A stretch of DNA of 64,000 nt from Actinomadura hibisca NBRC 15177 (GCF_001552635.1 NZ_BCRO01000033.1:32484-96483), one strand, 5' to 3'. Counted from the first letter of the stretch, positions 43,442-52,679 are shown. Notes: generated from the letters alone by a model not told the origin. Program-made: numbers and translations.

Positions 43442-43445
43442 CGTA

Positions 43446-44594
43446 ATGATCGACTTCAAGCTCACCGCCGACCAGGAGGAGCTGCGGAGCACCGTCGAGC
43501 GGTTCGCCCGCCAGACCGTGGCCCCGGTGATCGGCGACCTGTACGAGCGCGGCGAGTTCCCCTACGAGATCGTCGCGGCGATGGGCAAGATGGGGCTGTT
43601 CGGCCTGCCGTTCCCCGAGGAGCACGGCGGCATGGGCGGCGACTACTTCACCCTGTGCCTGGCGCTGGAGGAGCTGGCCCGCGTCGACTCCTCGGTCGCC
43701 ATCACGCTGGAGGCGGGCGTCTCGCTCGGCGCCATGCCGATCTACCGCTTCGGCTCCGACGCCCAGCGCGCCACGTGGCTGCCGGTGCTGACCTCCGGCG
43801 AGAAGCTGGCGGCGTTCGGCCTGACCGAGCCGGGCGGCGGCTCCGACGTCCCCGGCGGCATGCGCACCACCGCGCGGCTGGACGGCGACCACTGGGTGAT
43901 CAACGGCTCCAAGTCGTTCATCACCAACTCCGGCACCGACATCACCGCGTTCGTGACCGTCACCGCCTTCACCGGCGAGAACGAGATCTCCACGATCATC
44001 GTCCCGAACGGCACGCCCGGCTTCACCGTGGGCCGCAAGTACTCCAAGGTGGGCTGGTCGGCCTCCGACACCCGCGAGTTGTCCTTCGACGACGTGCGCG
44101 TGCCCGCCGAGAACCTGGTCGGCGAGCGCGGCCGGGGCTACGCCCAGTTCCTGCGCATCCTGGACGAGGGCCGCATCGCGATCGCCGCGCTGTCGGTCGG
44201 CCTCGCCCAGGGCTGCGTGGACGAGTGCCTGCGCTACGTCCGCGAGCGCGAGGCGTTCGGCAAGGAGATCGGCCGCTACCAGGCCATCCAGTTCAAGGTC
44301 GCCGACATGGAGGTCCGCGCGCACACCGCGCGCCTCGCCTACTACGCGGCGGCGGCGAAGATGCTGGCGGGCGAGCCGTTCAAGAAGGAGGCGGCGATCG
44401 CCAAGCTGGTCGCCTCCAACGCGGCGATGGACAACGCCCGCGACGCCACGCAGGTCTTCGGCGGCTACGGCTTCATGAACGAGTACGCGGTCGGCCGCTT
44501 CTACCGCGACGCCAAGATCCTGGAGGTCGGCGAGGGCACCTCCGAGGTGCAGCGGATGCTGATCGCCCGCGCCCTCGGCCTGCCCAACAACTGA
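43446..44594 (+). CDS. Acyl-CoA dehydrogenase of the leucine/branched-chain type
   Basis: 382 residues, 4 bp after the lyase gene. FAD-binding and active-site segments: AFGLTEPGGGSDVPGGMRTTARLDGDHWVINGSKSFITNSG, YSKVGWSASDTRELSFDDVRVPAENLVG, RIAIAALSVGLAQGCVDECLRYVREREAFGKEIGRYQAIQFKVADM, ATQVFGGYGFMNEYAVGRFYRDAKILEVGEGTSEVQRMLIAR. The catalytic Glu is in GEGTSE, as in short-chain and 2-methyl-branched enzymes; true isovaleryl-CoA dehydrogenases carry it elsewhere. Within this operon it probably makes the enoyl-CoA substrate of the carboxylase or acts on a related branched acyl-CoA. Confidence 0.9.
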   Translation: MIDFKLTADQEELRSTVERFARQTVAPVIGDLYERGEFPYEIVAAMGKMGLFGLPFPEEHGGMGGDYFTLCLALEELARVDSSVAITLEAGVSLGAMPIYRFGSDAQRATWLPVLTSGEKLAAFGLTEPGGGSDVPGGMRTTARLDGDHWVINGSKSFITNSGTDITAFVTVTAFTGENEISTIIVPNGTPGFTVGRKYSKVGWSASDTRELSFDDVRVPAENLVGERGRGYAQFLRILDEGRIAIAALSVGLAQGCVDECLRYVREREAFGKEIGRYQAIQFKVADMEVRAHTARLAYYAAAAKMLAGEPFKKEAAIAKLVASNAAMDNARDATQVFGGYGFMNEYAVGRFYRDAKILEVGEGTSEVQRMLIARALGLPNN

Positions 44595-44612
44595 CCCGCC
44601 CGCCCCACCAAT

Positions 44613-44659
44613 GGGCGCGGCCACTCCCTTACCGGGAACGGCCGCGCCCAAACCTTTTT
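44613..44659 (+). terminator. Intrinsic terminator of the acyl-CoA carboxylase operon
   Basis: GGGCGCGGCC at 44613-44622 pairs perfectly with GGCCGCGCCC at 44640-44649 and a run of five T follows at 44655-44659. It has the classic hairpin plus T-tract form, rare in this window, 18 nt after the acyl-CoA dehydrogenase stop. Confidence 0.85.
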
Positions 44660-44776
44660 CAGCCCCATCCCGACAAGCTGAAGTTCCTGGCCTCCGCCGA
44701 GGCGGGCGCGGGCGCGTTCGTCACCGACGTGTCCTCCGAGGACGCGGCCGCGCGGCTACGCGCCGTCACGCCCTGA
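44655..44776 (+). pseudogene. Possible 3' remnant of a lost gene
   Basis: An open stretch of about 40 codons ends in TGA at 44774-44776 and reads PHPDKLKFLASAEAGAGAF then VTDVSSEDAAARLRAVTP. It has coding-like third-position G/C and composition but no start codon, no ribosome site, and begins inside the T-tract of the terminator. It could be the tail of a gene deleted upstream. I do not recognise the family. Confidence 0.3.
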
Positions 44777-44969
44777 CCTCTCCCCTCCAGGGACGCTCAC
44801 GGCGGCCAGGTGACCGGAACCGAACCTGTCAGCGAATCGACGACGAGTTCCGGTCCGTCCGCAAGTCGGTACCCTCGGCGGGCACACCCCGGTGTCGGGT
44901 ACGTCACACCGGCTTGACCTCAAGCGGGCTTCAGGGACTGGACTGGGGTGACGAGCTGGGCGGACCCGC

Positions 44970-45037
44970 CGAAAATGTCAGACCTCAGTGGAATACTCAC
45001 CAAACCTCGCTCGTTTAATCGTTCGCGAAAATGTCAG
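44970..45037. promoter_or_regulatory. Exact 12-bp direct repeat upstream of the MFS gene
   Basis: CGAAAATGTCAG occurs at 44970-44981 and 45026-45037, 56 bp apart, in an AT-rich patch 85-150 bp before the exporter start. Both copies continue with TCAnnnnCAG-like bases. It may be a pair of binding sites for an unlinked regulator. Confidence 0.4.
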
Positions 45038-45121
45038 TCACTGCAGTATTTTGCTGCGGTATCCCCCGACCCCGGCCTGCGGCCGACGCTGCCCGCACGT
45101 GCCCTGACGATTGGAACAGAC

Positions 45122-46666
45122 TTGACCGCTCCCGCCTCACCCAAGGCGACGGACGGCCCACCCCCGGCGTCCGACGGCGGCGGCCTGGATCGCGGCGTGC
45201 TCGCGGTGGCCATGGTCGTCGTCCTCGGCGCCATCATGTCCATCCTGGACGTGACGGTCGTCAACGTCGCCCTCAAGCACCTGGTCGAGGACTTCGACTC
45301 GACCCTGCCGACCATCCAGTGGGTGGCGACCGGCTACACCCTGGCGCTGGCGACCGTCATCCCGGTGACCGGCTGGGCCTCGGCCCGGTTCGGCACCAAG
45401 CGGCTGTACATGATCTCCATCGCGCTGTTCGTGGCCGGCTCGGCGCTGGCGGGCATGGCCTGGGACGACAAGTCCCTGATCGCCTTCCGCGTGCTGCAGG
45501 GCCTGGGCGGCGGCATGATCATGCCGGCCGGCATGACGATCCTGACCCAGGCGGCCGGGCCGCAGCGGGTCGGCCAGGTGATGAGCATCGTCGGCATCCC
45601 GATGCTGCTCGGCCCGATCGCGGGCCCCATCCTGGGCGGCTGGCTGGTGGACGACGTCTCCTGGCGCTGGATCTTCTACATCAACGTGCCGATCGGCGCG
45701 GTCGCGCTGTTCCTGGCCTTCCGCATCCTGAAGAAGGACGAGCCCAAGCGGGCCGAGCGGCTGGACTTCCTCGGGCTGGTGCTGCTGTCGCCCGGTCTCG
45801 CCATGCTGATCTACGGCCTGGCCACCGGCGCGGAGAAGAACGACTTCGGCCGCGGTGACGTGCTGGGCACCACGATCGCCGGCGCGCTGCTCATCATCGG
45901 CTTCACCGTGCACGCGCTGCGCCGCGGCAACACCAACCCGCTGATCGACCTGCGGCTGTTCAAGCGCCGCTCGGTCGCGGCGTCGTCGGGCACCATGGTG
46001 CTGTTCGCGTGCGCGTTCTTCGGCGCGATGCTGGTGCTGCCGCTGTACTACCAGTCGGTGCGCGGCGAGACCGCGTTCGCCTCGGGGCTGCTGCTGGCCC
46101 CGCAGGGCCTGGGCGCGATGGTCACCATGCCGATCGGCGGCAAGCTCACCGACAAGCTCGGTCCGGGCAAGGTCGTGCTGGTGGGCCTGTCGGTGGTGGT
46201 GCTGGGCGTGGCGGGCTTCGCGTTCCAGATCACCCCGGACTCCTCGTACTGGACGCTCGGCCTCGCGCTGTTCGTGATGGGCATGGGCATGGGCATGACC
46301 ATGATGCCGACCATGTCGGCGGCCATGCAGACCCTCCAGCACGACGAGGTGCCGCGGGCCAGCACCGGGCTGAACATCATCCAGCAGGTCGCCGGCTCCA
46401 TCGGCACCGCCTTCATCGCGGTGCTGCTGACCTCCCGGATGGAGGCCGAGGGCCTGCCGTCCGGCGGGCTGGCGCACGCGGCCGACCCGAACGCGCCCAA
46501 GCCGTCGCCCGAGCAGCTGATGGCGTTCGTCGAGAAGATGGCCAACGCCTTCCAGACCACCTACTGGTGGTCGCTGGTGCTGCTGGCGTTCGCCTTCCTG
46601 CCGGCGCTGATGCTGCCGCGCAAGAAGCCGAAGGCGCCGATCGACGCCCCCATGCCGATGCACTAG
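45122..46666 (+). CDS. MFS multidrug exporter, DHA2 (14-helix) type
   Basis: 514 residues from a TTG at 45122 (LTAPASPK), 6 nt after a GGA; an ATG at 44948 would add an implausible basic stretch. Fourteen helices. Motif A variant GWASARFGTKRLYMISIALFV, motif C IVGIPMLLGPIAGPILGGWLVDDVSWRWIFYINVPIG (DHA2 signature), and an acidic residue in helix 1 (ILDVTVVNVALKHL). Related proteins (EmrB/QacA) export hydrophobic drugs by proton antiport. The TM segments are followed by a Lys/Pro-rich C-terminus. No regulator gene is adjacent. Confidence 0.9.
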   Translation: MTAPASPKATDGPPPASDGGGLDRGVLAVAMVVVLGAIMSILDVTVVNVALKHLVEDFDSTLPTIQWVATGYTLALATVIPVTGWASARFGTKRLYMISIALFVAGSALAGMAWDDKSLIAFRVLQGLGGGMIMPAGMTILTQAAGPQRVGQVMSIVGIPMLLGPIAGPILGGWLVDDVSWRWIFYINVPIGAVALFLAFRILKKDEPKRAERLDFLGLVLLSPGLAMLIYGLATGAEKNDFGRGDVLGTTIAGALLIIGFTVHALRRGNTNPLIDLRLFKRRSVAASSGTMVLFACAFFGAMLVLPLYYQSVRGETAFASGLLLAPQGLGAMVTMPIGGKLTDKLGPGKVVLVGLSVVVLGVAGFAFQITPDSSYWTLGLALFVMGMGMGMTMMPTMSAAMQTLQHDEVPRASTGLNIIQQVAGSIGTAFIAVLLTSRMEAEGLPSGGLAHAADPNAPKPSPEQLMAFVEKMANAFQTTYWWSLVLLAFAFLPALMLPRKKPKAPIDAPMPMH

Positions 46667-46686
46667 GGGTTCGACCCGCACCACCG

Positions 46687-46726
46687 ACGCCCCGTTCCCG
46701 GACCGCACGGTCCGGGAACGGGGCGT
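46687..46726. terminator. Bidirectional hairpin between MFS gene and acyl-CoA ligase gene
   Basis: A perfect 18-bp stem: ACGCCCCGTTCCCGGACC at 46687-46704 pairs with 46709-46726 around a GCAC loop. It lies between convergent genes and can end both transcripts. Confidence 0.8.
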
Positions 46727-46780
46727 TCGCCGTCGCGGGCCGCCAGAAGCGGGCTGCGCGCCGTCCGGCGTCCGGCGGCG

Positions 46781-48328
46781 CTACGCGGGCGCGGCGCGGT
46801 GGTCCTTCCAGTACTCGTCCTTCAGGAGCCGCTTGTAGAGCTTGCCGGTGGGGTGGCGGGGCAGCTCGTCGCGGAAGTCCACCGAGCGCGGGCACTTGTA
46901 GTGCGCCAGGTGCTCGCGGCAGTGGGCGATCAGCTCGGCCGCCAGCTCCGGCCCCGCGCGGCCGGGGTCGGCGGGCTGGACGACGGCCTTGACCGCCTCG
47001 CCCATCTCGGCGTCGGGCACGCCGAGCACCGCGACGTCGGCGACGGCGGGATGCACGGCCAGCAGGTTCTCGGCCTCCTGCGGGTAGATGTTCACGCCGC
47101 CGCTGATGATCATGTAGGAGCGGCGGTCGGTGAGGTAGAGGAAGCCGTCCCCGTCCACGTAGCCGACGTCGCCGAGGGTGGTCCAGCCGTGCCCCCAGGG
47201 GTCGCGGGCGGCCTCGGTCTTGGCGCGGTCGCCGTGGTACTCGAAGGTGGGGCCGCCACCGAAGTAGAGGGTGCCGGGCGTGCCCGGCGGCAGCTCCGCG
47301 CCCCGCTCGTCGCACACGTGGATCTCGCCGAGCAGCGGCCGTCCCACGGTGCCCTTGTGCGCGAGCCAGTCGGCGGCGCCCGCGTAGACGAAGCAGTTGC
47401 CCTCGGTCCCGGCGTAGTACTCCTGGACGACCGGGCCCCACCACTCGATCATCCGCTCCTTCACCGGGACGGGGCAGGGCGCGGCGGCGTGCACGGCGTG
47501 CTTGAGGCTCGACACGTCGTACCCGGCGCGGACCTCCGGCGGCAGCTTCAACATCCGGATGAACATGGTCGGCACCCACTGGCTGTGGGTGACGCCGTAC
47601 CGCTCGATCAGCGCCAGGGCCTGTTCGGCGTCGAACCTCTCCATCACCACGACGGTCGCGCCGAAGCGGTGGAAGTTCAGGCAGTAGCGCAGCGGCGCGG
47701 CGTGGTACAGCGGCGCGGGCGACAGGTAGACCGAATCGCCGTCGGGCTGGAACAGCAGGGAGATGAGCCGGTACAGCGGGCCGGGCGTGCCCATCTCCAC
47801 CAGCGGAAGCGGCGGTTTGACGCCCTTGGGGCGGCCGGTGGTGCCCGAGGAGTAGAGCATGTCCGAGCCCTCGCGCTCCTCGGCGAGCGGGACGGGCGGG
47901 TGGGCGGCGACGCGCTCCTCGTAGGAGTCGAAGCCGGGCGCGGTGCCGTCGAGCATGAGGCGCAGCCGGACGCCCGGCGTGCGCTCGGCGACCGCGGCGG
48001 CGGTGCCGCCGAGCGCGGCGCTGCTGACGAAGGCGCGGGCCTCGCAGTTGGCGACGATGTAGGCCAGCTCGTCGGGCTGGAGGCGGGAGCTGACGGCGGT
48101 GTAGTAGAGCCCCGACCGCTGCGCGGCCCAGGCGACGGCCAGGAAGAGCGGGTGGTTCTCCAGCATGAACGCGATGTGGTCGCCGGGGCGCAGCCCCTCG
48201 GCGTGCAGCAGCTGCGCGAGCCGGTTGGACTCCTCGTCCAGCTCGCGGTAGGTGACGACGCGTCCGGAGCCCGCCATGATCACGGCGGGCTTGTCGGGCG
48301 TCTGCGCGGCGATCTGCCCCAGGTGCAT
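46781..48328 (-). CDS. Acyl-CoA synthetase / AMP-dependent ligase
   Basis: 515 residues. Motifs: SDMLYSSGTTGRPKGVKPP (P-loop), LYHAAPLRYCLNFHRFGATVVVME, VQEYYAGTEGNCFVY (A5; TEG in place of TES), LTDRRSYMIISGGVNIYPQEAENLLAVHP (A7) and LPRHPTGKLYKRLLKDEYW with the A10 Lys. It makes acyl-CoA by way of acyl-AMP. It is clearly related to the ligase encoded at 33-34.5 kb (shared LYHSAP/LYHAAP and IISGGVN-YP blocks) but not a recent copy. Possible substrates are short or aromatic acids. Confidence 0.88.
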   Translation of the reverse strand: MHLGQIAAQTPDKPAVIMAGSGRVVTYRELDEESNRLAQLLHAEGLRPGDHIAFMLENHPLFLAVAWAAQRSGLYYTAVSSRLQPDELAYIVANCEARAFVSSAALGGTAAAVAERTPGVRLRLMLDGTAPGFDSYEERVAAHPPVPLAEEREGSDMLYSSGTTGRPKGVKPPLPLVEMGTPGPLYRLISLLFQPDGDSVYLSPAPLYHAAPLRYCLNFHRFGATVVVMERFDAEQALALIERYGVTHSQWVPTMFIRMLKLPPEVRAGYDVSSLKHAVHAAAPCPVPVKERMIEWWGPVVQEYYAGTEGNCFVYAGAADWLAHKGTVGRPLLGEIHVCDERGAELPPGTPGTLYFGGGPTFEYHGDRAKTEAARDPWGHGWTTLGDVGYVDGDGFLYLTDRRSYMIISGGVNIYPQEAENLLAVHPAVADVAVLGVPDAEMGEAVKAVVQPADPGRAGPELAAELIAHCREHLAHYKCPRSVDFRDELPRHPTGKLYKRLLKDEYWKDHRAAPA

Positions 48329-48387
48329 GCCTTCGCACGCTACCGGGCCGCACCCACGAATGGAACGGGATTCGGTTTACTTCCCGC

Positions 48388-48627
48388 TCAGACCAGCATG
48401 TGGTCGAAGTCCCCGTCCTTGGCGCCGCCGACGAACGCCTCGACCTCGGCGCGCGTGTAGATCAGGATCGGCCCCTCCGGGTACCGCGAGTTGCGCACCG
48501 CGATGTCGCCGGTGGGCAGTTCGGCCAGCTCCACGCAGTTGCCGCTCGGATTGCTGCGCCGGCTCTTCTGCCAGACCAGGCGCTGCCGGCCGCGGTCGAG
48601 CGGGTCGAGCGGGTCATAGGCGTCCAT
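48388..48627 (-). CDS. DUF397 protein
   Basis: 79 residues from the ATG at 48627, with AAGGGGG 6 nt before. The DUF397 core reads LVWQKSRRSNPSGNCVELAELPTGDIAVRNSRYPEGPILIYTRAEVEAFVGGAKDGDFDHML: KSxxSxxxxxCVExA, then VRxSxxPxGPxLxxT and the FxxGxxxGxFD end. Such proteins belong to actinobacterial morphogenesis/antibiotic-control loci (AbaA/WhiJ-like sets), usually beside an XRE regulator and a GHKL kinase. Here the kinase gene is divergent and the XRE gene is missing. Function is thought to be regulatory. Confidence 0.9.
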   Translation of the reverse strand: MDAYDPLDPLDRGRQRLVWQKSRRSNPSGNCVELAELPTGDIAVRNSRYPEGPILIYTRAEVEAFVGGAKDGDFDHMLV

Positions 48628-48713
48628 CAAAAGCCCCCTTGAAAAGCGGTTCCGCCCCCCTGCCGGGAGGCCGCGGTCTCGCCCCGCCCCATGGCGATGG
48701 TACGAGATGCACG

Positions 48714-48761
48714 TGCATTCGTTCTTGCATTCGTTCATGCAGACGGTCTTGCATCTGCACG
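48714..48761. repeat. Four 12-nt tandem repeats in the DUF397/kinase spacer
   Basis: TGCATTCGTTCT (48714), TGCATTCGTTCA (48726), TGCAGACGGTCT (48738) and TGCATCTGCACG (48750) follow one another without gaps. The leading TGCA is invariant. They lie between divergent genes, about 60 bp from the kinase start, and could be a regulator array or a slipped-strand repeat. Confidence 0.75.
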
Positions 48762-48823
48762 GCTTGGGGAGCAAGATAGCGAACGCCCGCCCCCGTCCCG
48801 CCCGCTCGCCTTGGGGTTTGACA

Positions 48824-49504
48824 ATGATCGTTGACCAGGCAGACTCCGTCGCCGCCCGCGCAGTGGCCCACGCGCAAGGCGGCCGCCGGCACGTCACGCC
48901 GGACCACCGACCCGATCACCCGCACCGCGCCGGGGGCCTGCCGCCCCTGGCGGGCTTCCCGCACACCGACCCGGTCCCCGGCGGCGACCGGCCGGCGGGC
49001 GGCGACGACCCGGCGGTCCGGCCGGGCCTGCGCGGCTGCTGGCCCGCGCCGCACGCCGGCACCCCCCGCACCGCGCGGTGCGTGCTGCGCGCCGAGCCCG
49101 CCTCGCCGGGGCGCGCCCGCGACTTCACCGCCGCGACCCTGGCGGGCTGGAGCCTGGCCGAACACTCCGACGACGCGGTCATCGCGGTGTCGGAGCTGGT
49201 CACCAACGCGCTGCGGCACGGGCTGCGCGAGGTGCCGCACGGCCCGTCGGGCGGCCTGGTGCAGCTCGTCCTGCTCAACCACCCGCGCCGCCTGGTCGTC
49301 ATGGTCACCGACCCGGGCGAGCGGGTGCCCGAGCCGGTCGCGCACGAGCCGGAGTGGTTCGGCGAGGGCGGCCGCGGCCTGCTGGTGGTCGGCGCGGTCA
49401 GCAGCGCCTGGGGCTGGGCGCCCTTGACGACCGGCGGTAAGGCGGTCTGGGCGGCCTTCGAGCTGCGCCGCCCCGCGCGGGACGAGGCCGTCGCCGCCTC
49501 CTGA
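48824..49504 (+). CDS. GHKL ATPase / anti-sigma-type serine kinase
   Basis: 226 residues from the ATG at 48824; an upstream frame through the 12-nt repeats is unlikely. A Pro/His-rich disordered N-terminus of ~85 residues precedes the ATPase core: HSDDAVIAVSELVTNALRHG (N box), LVVMVTDPGERVPEP (G1), and GGRGLLVVGAVSSAWGWAP (G2 and following strand). This is the HATPase_c domain of the RsbW/SpoIIAB-like actinobacterial kinases that work with DUF397 proteins. The TTGACA directly before the ATG is a chance -35 match. Its role is probably in a regulatory switch with the DUF397 protein. Confidence 0.85.
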   Translation: MIVDQADSVAARAVAHAQGGRRHVTPDHRPDHPHRAGGLPPLAGFPHTDPVPGGDRPAGGDDPAVRPGLRGCWPAPHAGTPRTARCVLRAEPASPGRARDFTAATLAGWSLAEHSDDAVIAVSELVTNALRHGLREVPHGPSGGLVQLVLLNHPRRLVVMVTDPGERVPEPVAHEPEWFGEGGRGLLVVGAVSSAWGWAPLTTGGKAVWAAFELRRPARDEAVAAS

Positions 49505-49835
49505 GTCACACCCGCCCCGGCCACCGAACGGCTGCGGGCGGCAGCACCCTCTTTACGGTCAGCTCTGACCCGGAAATTCGGTCAGACCAAAATAAGAAAA
49601 CGCCACCGGCGTGGCGGCCGGGCCCGCGCTCCTGCCGATCAGGGGCGGGCAGGCGCGGACCGGGCCCGGCTCCGCATCGCGGGCGTGACCGGAGGTCGGC
49701 CGCCCGGGGCCGGGGTCGAAGGCGAGGCCCGGGTCCCGGCGCGGCGGGCCGCACAACGAAGCGCCCGCATGCTTTCGGCCCGGTTCGCGAGCCCTCAGGG
49801 GCGGGCGAACCGGGCCGGAAGTCGTTTGACGCCGG
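49505..49835. other. Intergenic region between kinase and otsA genes (convergent)
   Basis: 331 bp. It contains an AT-rich 80-bp patch with symmetric elements: GGTCAGCTCTGACC (49557-49570) is a perfect 6-bp inverted repeat around CT, and TCTGACC...GGTCAGA spans 49564-49586. Then a long imperfect hairpin follows (CCGGGCCC at 49618-49625 with GGGCCCGG at 49662-49669, inner CCTGCC/GGCAGG). Terminator function for one or both genes is plausible. No coding frame stands out. Confidence 0.5.
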
Positions 49836-51257
<1,422 letters not shown>

Positions 51258-51596
51258 CGACGACCTGCCTTCCCGCAACCGTCGAGACCGCGCCCGGCGT
51301 CGTCCGCCGAGCGCGTCCCGTCATTCTGCCTGTTCCGCACCGGCGCGGGTGGCCAGCGCCCCGCCCGGTGATCGCCCCGGTGTACTACCCGCGAAATCGC
51401 GCTCCACGCCGCCGCGCCGGGTCGCGTTCAGCACATTTCACTCGTTTGTCAGACAGTGCGGTCAGAGTTCACCTGTTCGGAACGTTCCGGGAGGTCATCG
51501 ACGCGCTCGCCCTCGGCGTCCCTCTCGTCCGGGCCTCGGCCGCGCCGTCGCGTCCACGCGGCCGTCACGGCGGCCACGGCGGTGGTCCGGAGGCAC
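51258..51596. other. Spacer between otsA start and doxX end
   Basis: 339 bp upstream of otsA. The palindrome CGGAACGTTCCG at 51478-51489 is perfect over 12 bp and lies in an AT-richer patch (51430-51490) that may include the otsA promoter. The rest is GC-rich with no convincing coding frame. Confidence 0.5.
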
Positions 51597-52058
51597 TCAG
51601 ACGCCTGCAGTCTCACGTTCGGGCGCAGCGGTGCGGGAGCGCCGTCCCCACAGGACGGCGTCGGCCGAGAACCGGCCCGCGCCGGTACAGGCGAGCAGCA
51701 GCGCCATCGCCCCGAGGACCAGCACCAGTTCGTAGCCGCCCTCGGCGGCGAACAGGCCCTTGTCGATGTGCGCGAACCACAGCGCGCCCGCCATGTCGGC
51801 GGCCAGCAGGAGCCCGGCCAGCGGGACCAGCAGGCCCAGGATCAGCGCGACGCCGCCGAGCAGCTCGACCCAGGTCGCGAAGGCCGCCGCCACCGAAGGC
51901 AGCGGGATGCCCATTCCCTTGAACATCTGCGTGACCCCGGCGTGGCCGACGTCGGTGAGCTTCTGCCAGCCGTGCGCGACGAAGACCACGCCGAGCACGA
52001 TCCGGCCGACGAGCAGCCCGGCGTCGGGCAGGTGGGGGAACCGGCGAATGGGAGCCAT
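51597..52058 (-). CDS. DoxX-family membrane protein
   Basis: 153 residues. Four helices: AGLLVGRIVLGVVFVAHGWQKL (the DoxX R-x-x-x-G-x-x-F-x-x-H-G-x-x-K motif), SVAAAFATWVELLGGVALILGLLVPLAGLLLAADMAGAL (two helices with the W-V-E-x-x-G-G signature), and ELVLVLGAMALLLACTG. DoxX-type proteins are linked to thiol redox or quinone chemistry in membranes. A MarR regulator gene is divergent, with paired TAGTTCAAATCTG repeats in the spacer, so it is probably the repressor's target. Confidence 0.88.
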   Translation of the reverse strand: MAPIRRFPHLPDAGLLVGRIVLGVVFVAHGWQKLTDVGHAGVTQMFKGMGIPLPSVAAAFATWVELLGGVALILGLLVPLAGLLLAADMAGALWFAHIDKGLFAAEGGYELVLVLGAMALLLACTGAGRFSADAVLWGRRSRTAAPERETAGV

Positions 52059-52075
52059 GTCGTCCTCCTGAGAAG

Positions 52076-52123
52076 TAGTTCAAATCTGAACGACCGACGC
52101 TACCAGGAGATAGTTCAAATCTG
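52076..52123. promoter_or_regulatory. Paired operator repeats between doxX and marR-type genes
   Basis: TAGTTCAAATCTG occurs exactly at 52076-52088 and 52111-52123 (35 bp apart). The first copy is part of an inverted repeat GTTCA-N4-TGAAC at 52078-52091. The pair sits 17 and 19 bp from the two start codons, consistent with autoregulation by the MarR protein. Confidence 0.7.
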
Positions 52124-52130
52124 GACCAAC

Positions 52131-52136
52131 TAGACT
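52131..52136 (+). promoter_or_regulatory. Putative -10 box of a leaderless promoter (TAGACT)
   Basis: TAGACT ends 6 nt before the ATG at 52143 of the MarR-type gene, and directly follows the operator repeat. Confidence 0.45.
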
Positions 52137-52142
52137 CGGGGC

Positions 52143-52625
52143 ATGACCGAGCCCGACGCCCTGGAGCCCCGCGAACTGCACGCCTGGATCGGGTTCCTGG
52201 CGGCGGCCCACCTGCTGGAGCACGAGATCGAGCGCCAGCTGAAGCGGGACGGGGACCTGTCCCATCCCGAGTTCGAGGTGCTGGTCAAGCTGGCCATGGC
52301 CGAGGACCGGCGGCTGCGCATGTCGGACCTGGCGCGGCAGGTGATGGTGTCCAAGAGCCGGCTGACCTACCAGGTGACCCAGCTGGAACGTGACGGCCTC
52401 GTGCGCCGCACGGCGTGCGGCAACGACCGGCGCGCGGTGTGGGCGGAGCTGACGGACGCGGGCGCGGACGCGCTCACGAAGGTGCGTCCCGGTCACCGCA
52501 AGGTGGTCCGGGAGAACCTGATCGACGTGCTGACGCCCGCCGAGCTGGAGACGCTGGGCACGGCGTTCGCCCGCGTGGCCGCCCGCCTGCACAACCGGCC
52601 CGCGCGCCCGGCGGCGTCCGACTGA
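52143..52625 (+). CDS. MarR-family transcriptional regulator
   Basis: 160 residues. Winged-helix core: LSHPEFEVLVKLAMAEDRRLRMSDLARQVMVSKSRLTYQVTQLERDGLVRRTACGNDRRAVWAELTDAGADALT, with the recognition helix SKSRLTYQVTQLERDGLV and the wing CGNDRRAVWAELT. The dimerisation helices are at both ends. It is divergent from the DoxX gene with direct-repeat operators between them, and its own start appears leaderless. The inducer is unknown; phenolic or thiol-reactive compounds are common for MarR proteins with DoxX partners. Confidence 0.9.
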   Translation: MTEPDALEPRELHAWIGFLAAAHLLEHEIERQLKRDGDLSHPEFEVLVKLAMAEDRRLRMSDLARQVMVSKSRLTYQVTQLERDGLVRRTACGNDRRAVWAELTDAGADALTKVRPGHRKVVRENLIDVLTPAELETLGTAFARVAARLHNRPARPAASD

Positions 52626-52679
52626 TCGTCCGGCCCGCGACGAGCGGTGGTCAGGGGGTCTGCCGGGCGGGATACTCGG

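Larger units (their letters stand above)
44595..45121. other. Long intergenic region before the MFS exporter gene
   Basis: 527 bp. It holds the operon terminator (44613-44659), a gene-remnant-like stretch (44655-44776), then about 150 bp of ordinary GC-rich DNA without feature and, from 44960 to 45060, an AT-richer segment with an exact 12-bp direct repeat. This last part is the probable control region of the MFS gene. Confidence 0.55.

Noticed and set aside
48714..48761. Possible short CRISPR-like or phage attachment repeats
   Set aside because: Twelve-nt units without spacers and no integrase gene nearby.
48707..48823. Extended N-terminus of the GHKL kinase through the 12-nt repeats
   Set aside because: No ribosome site before 48707, and the extra residues (MHVHSFLHSFMQTV) are a translation of the repeat array; ATG 48824 is nearer to the usual family start.
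48818..48823. TTGACA as a -35 promoter element
   Set aside because: It abuts the ATG of the kinase gene, so any -10 would lie inside the coding region.
51456..52133. A 225-codon + strand frame over the DoxX gene
   Set aside because: It is antisense to a clear DoxX gene with intact family motifs and a fitting start, and it has no ribosome site.
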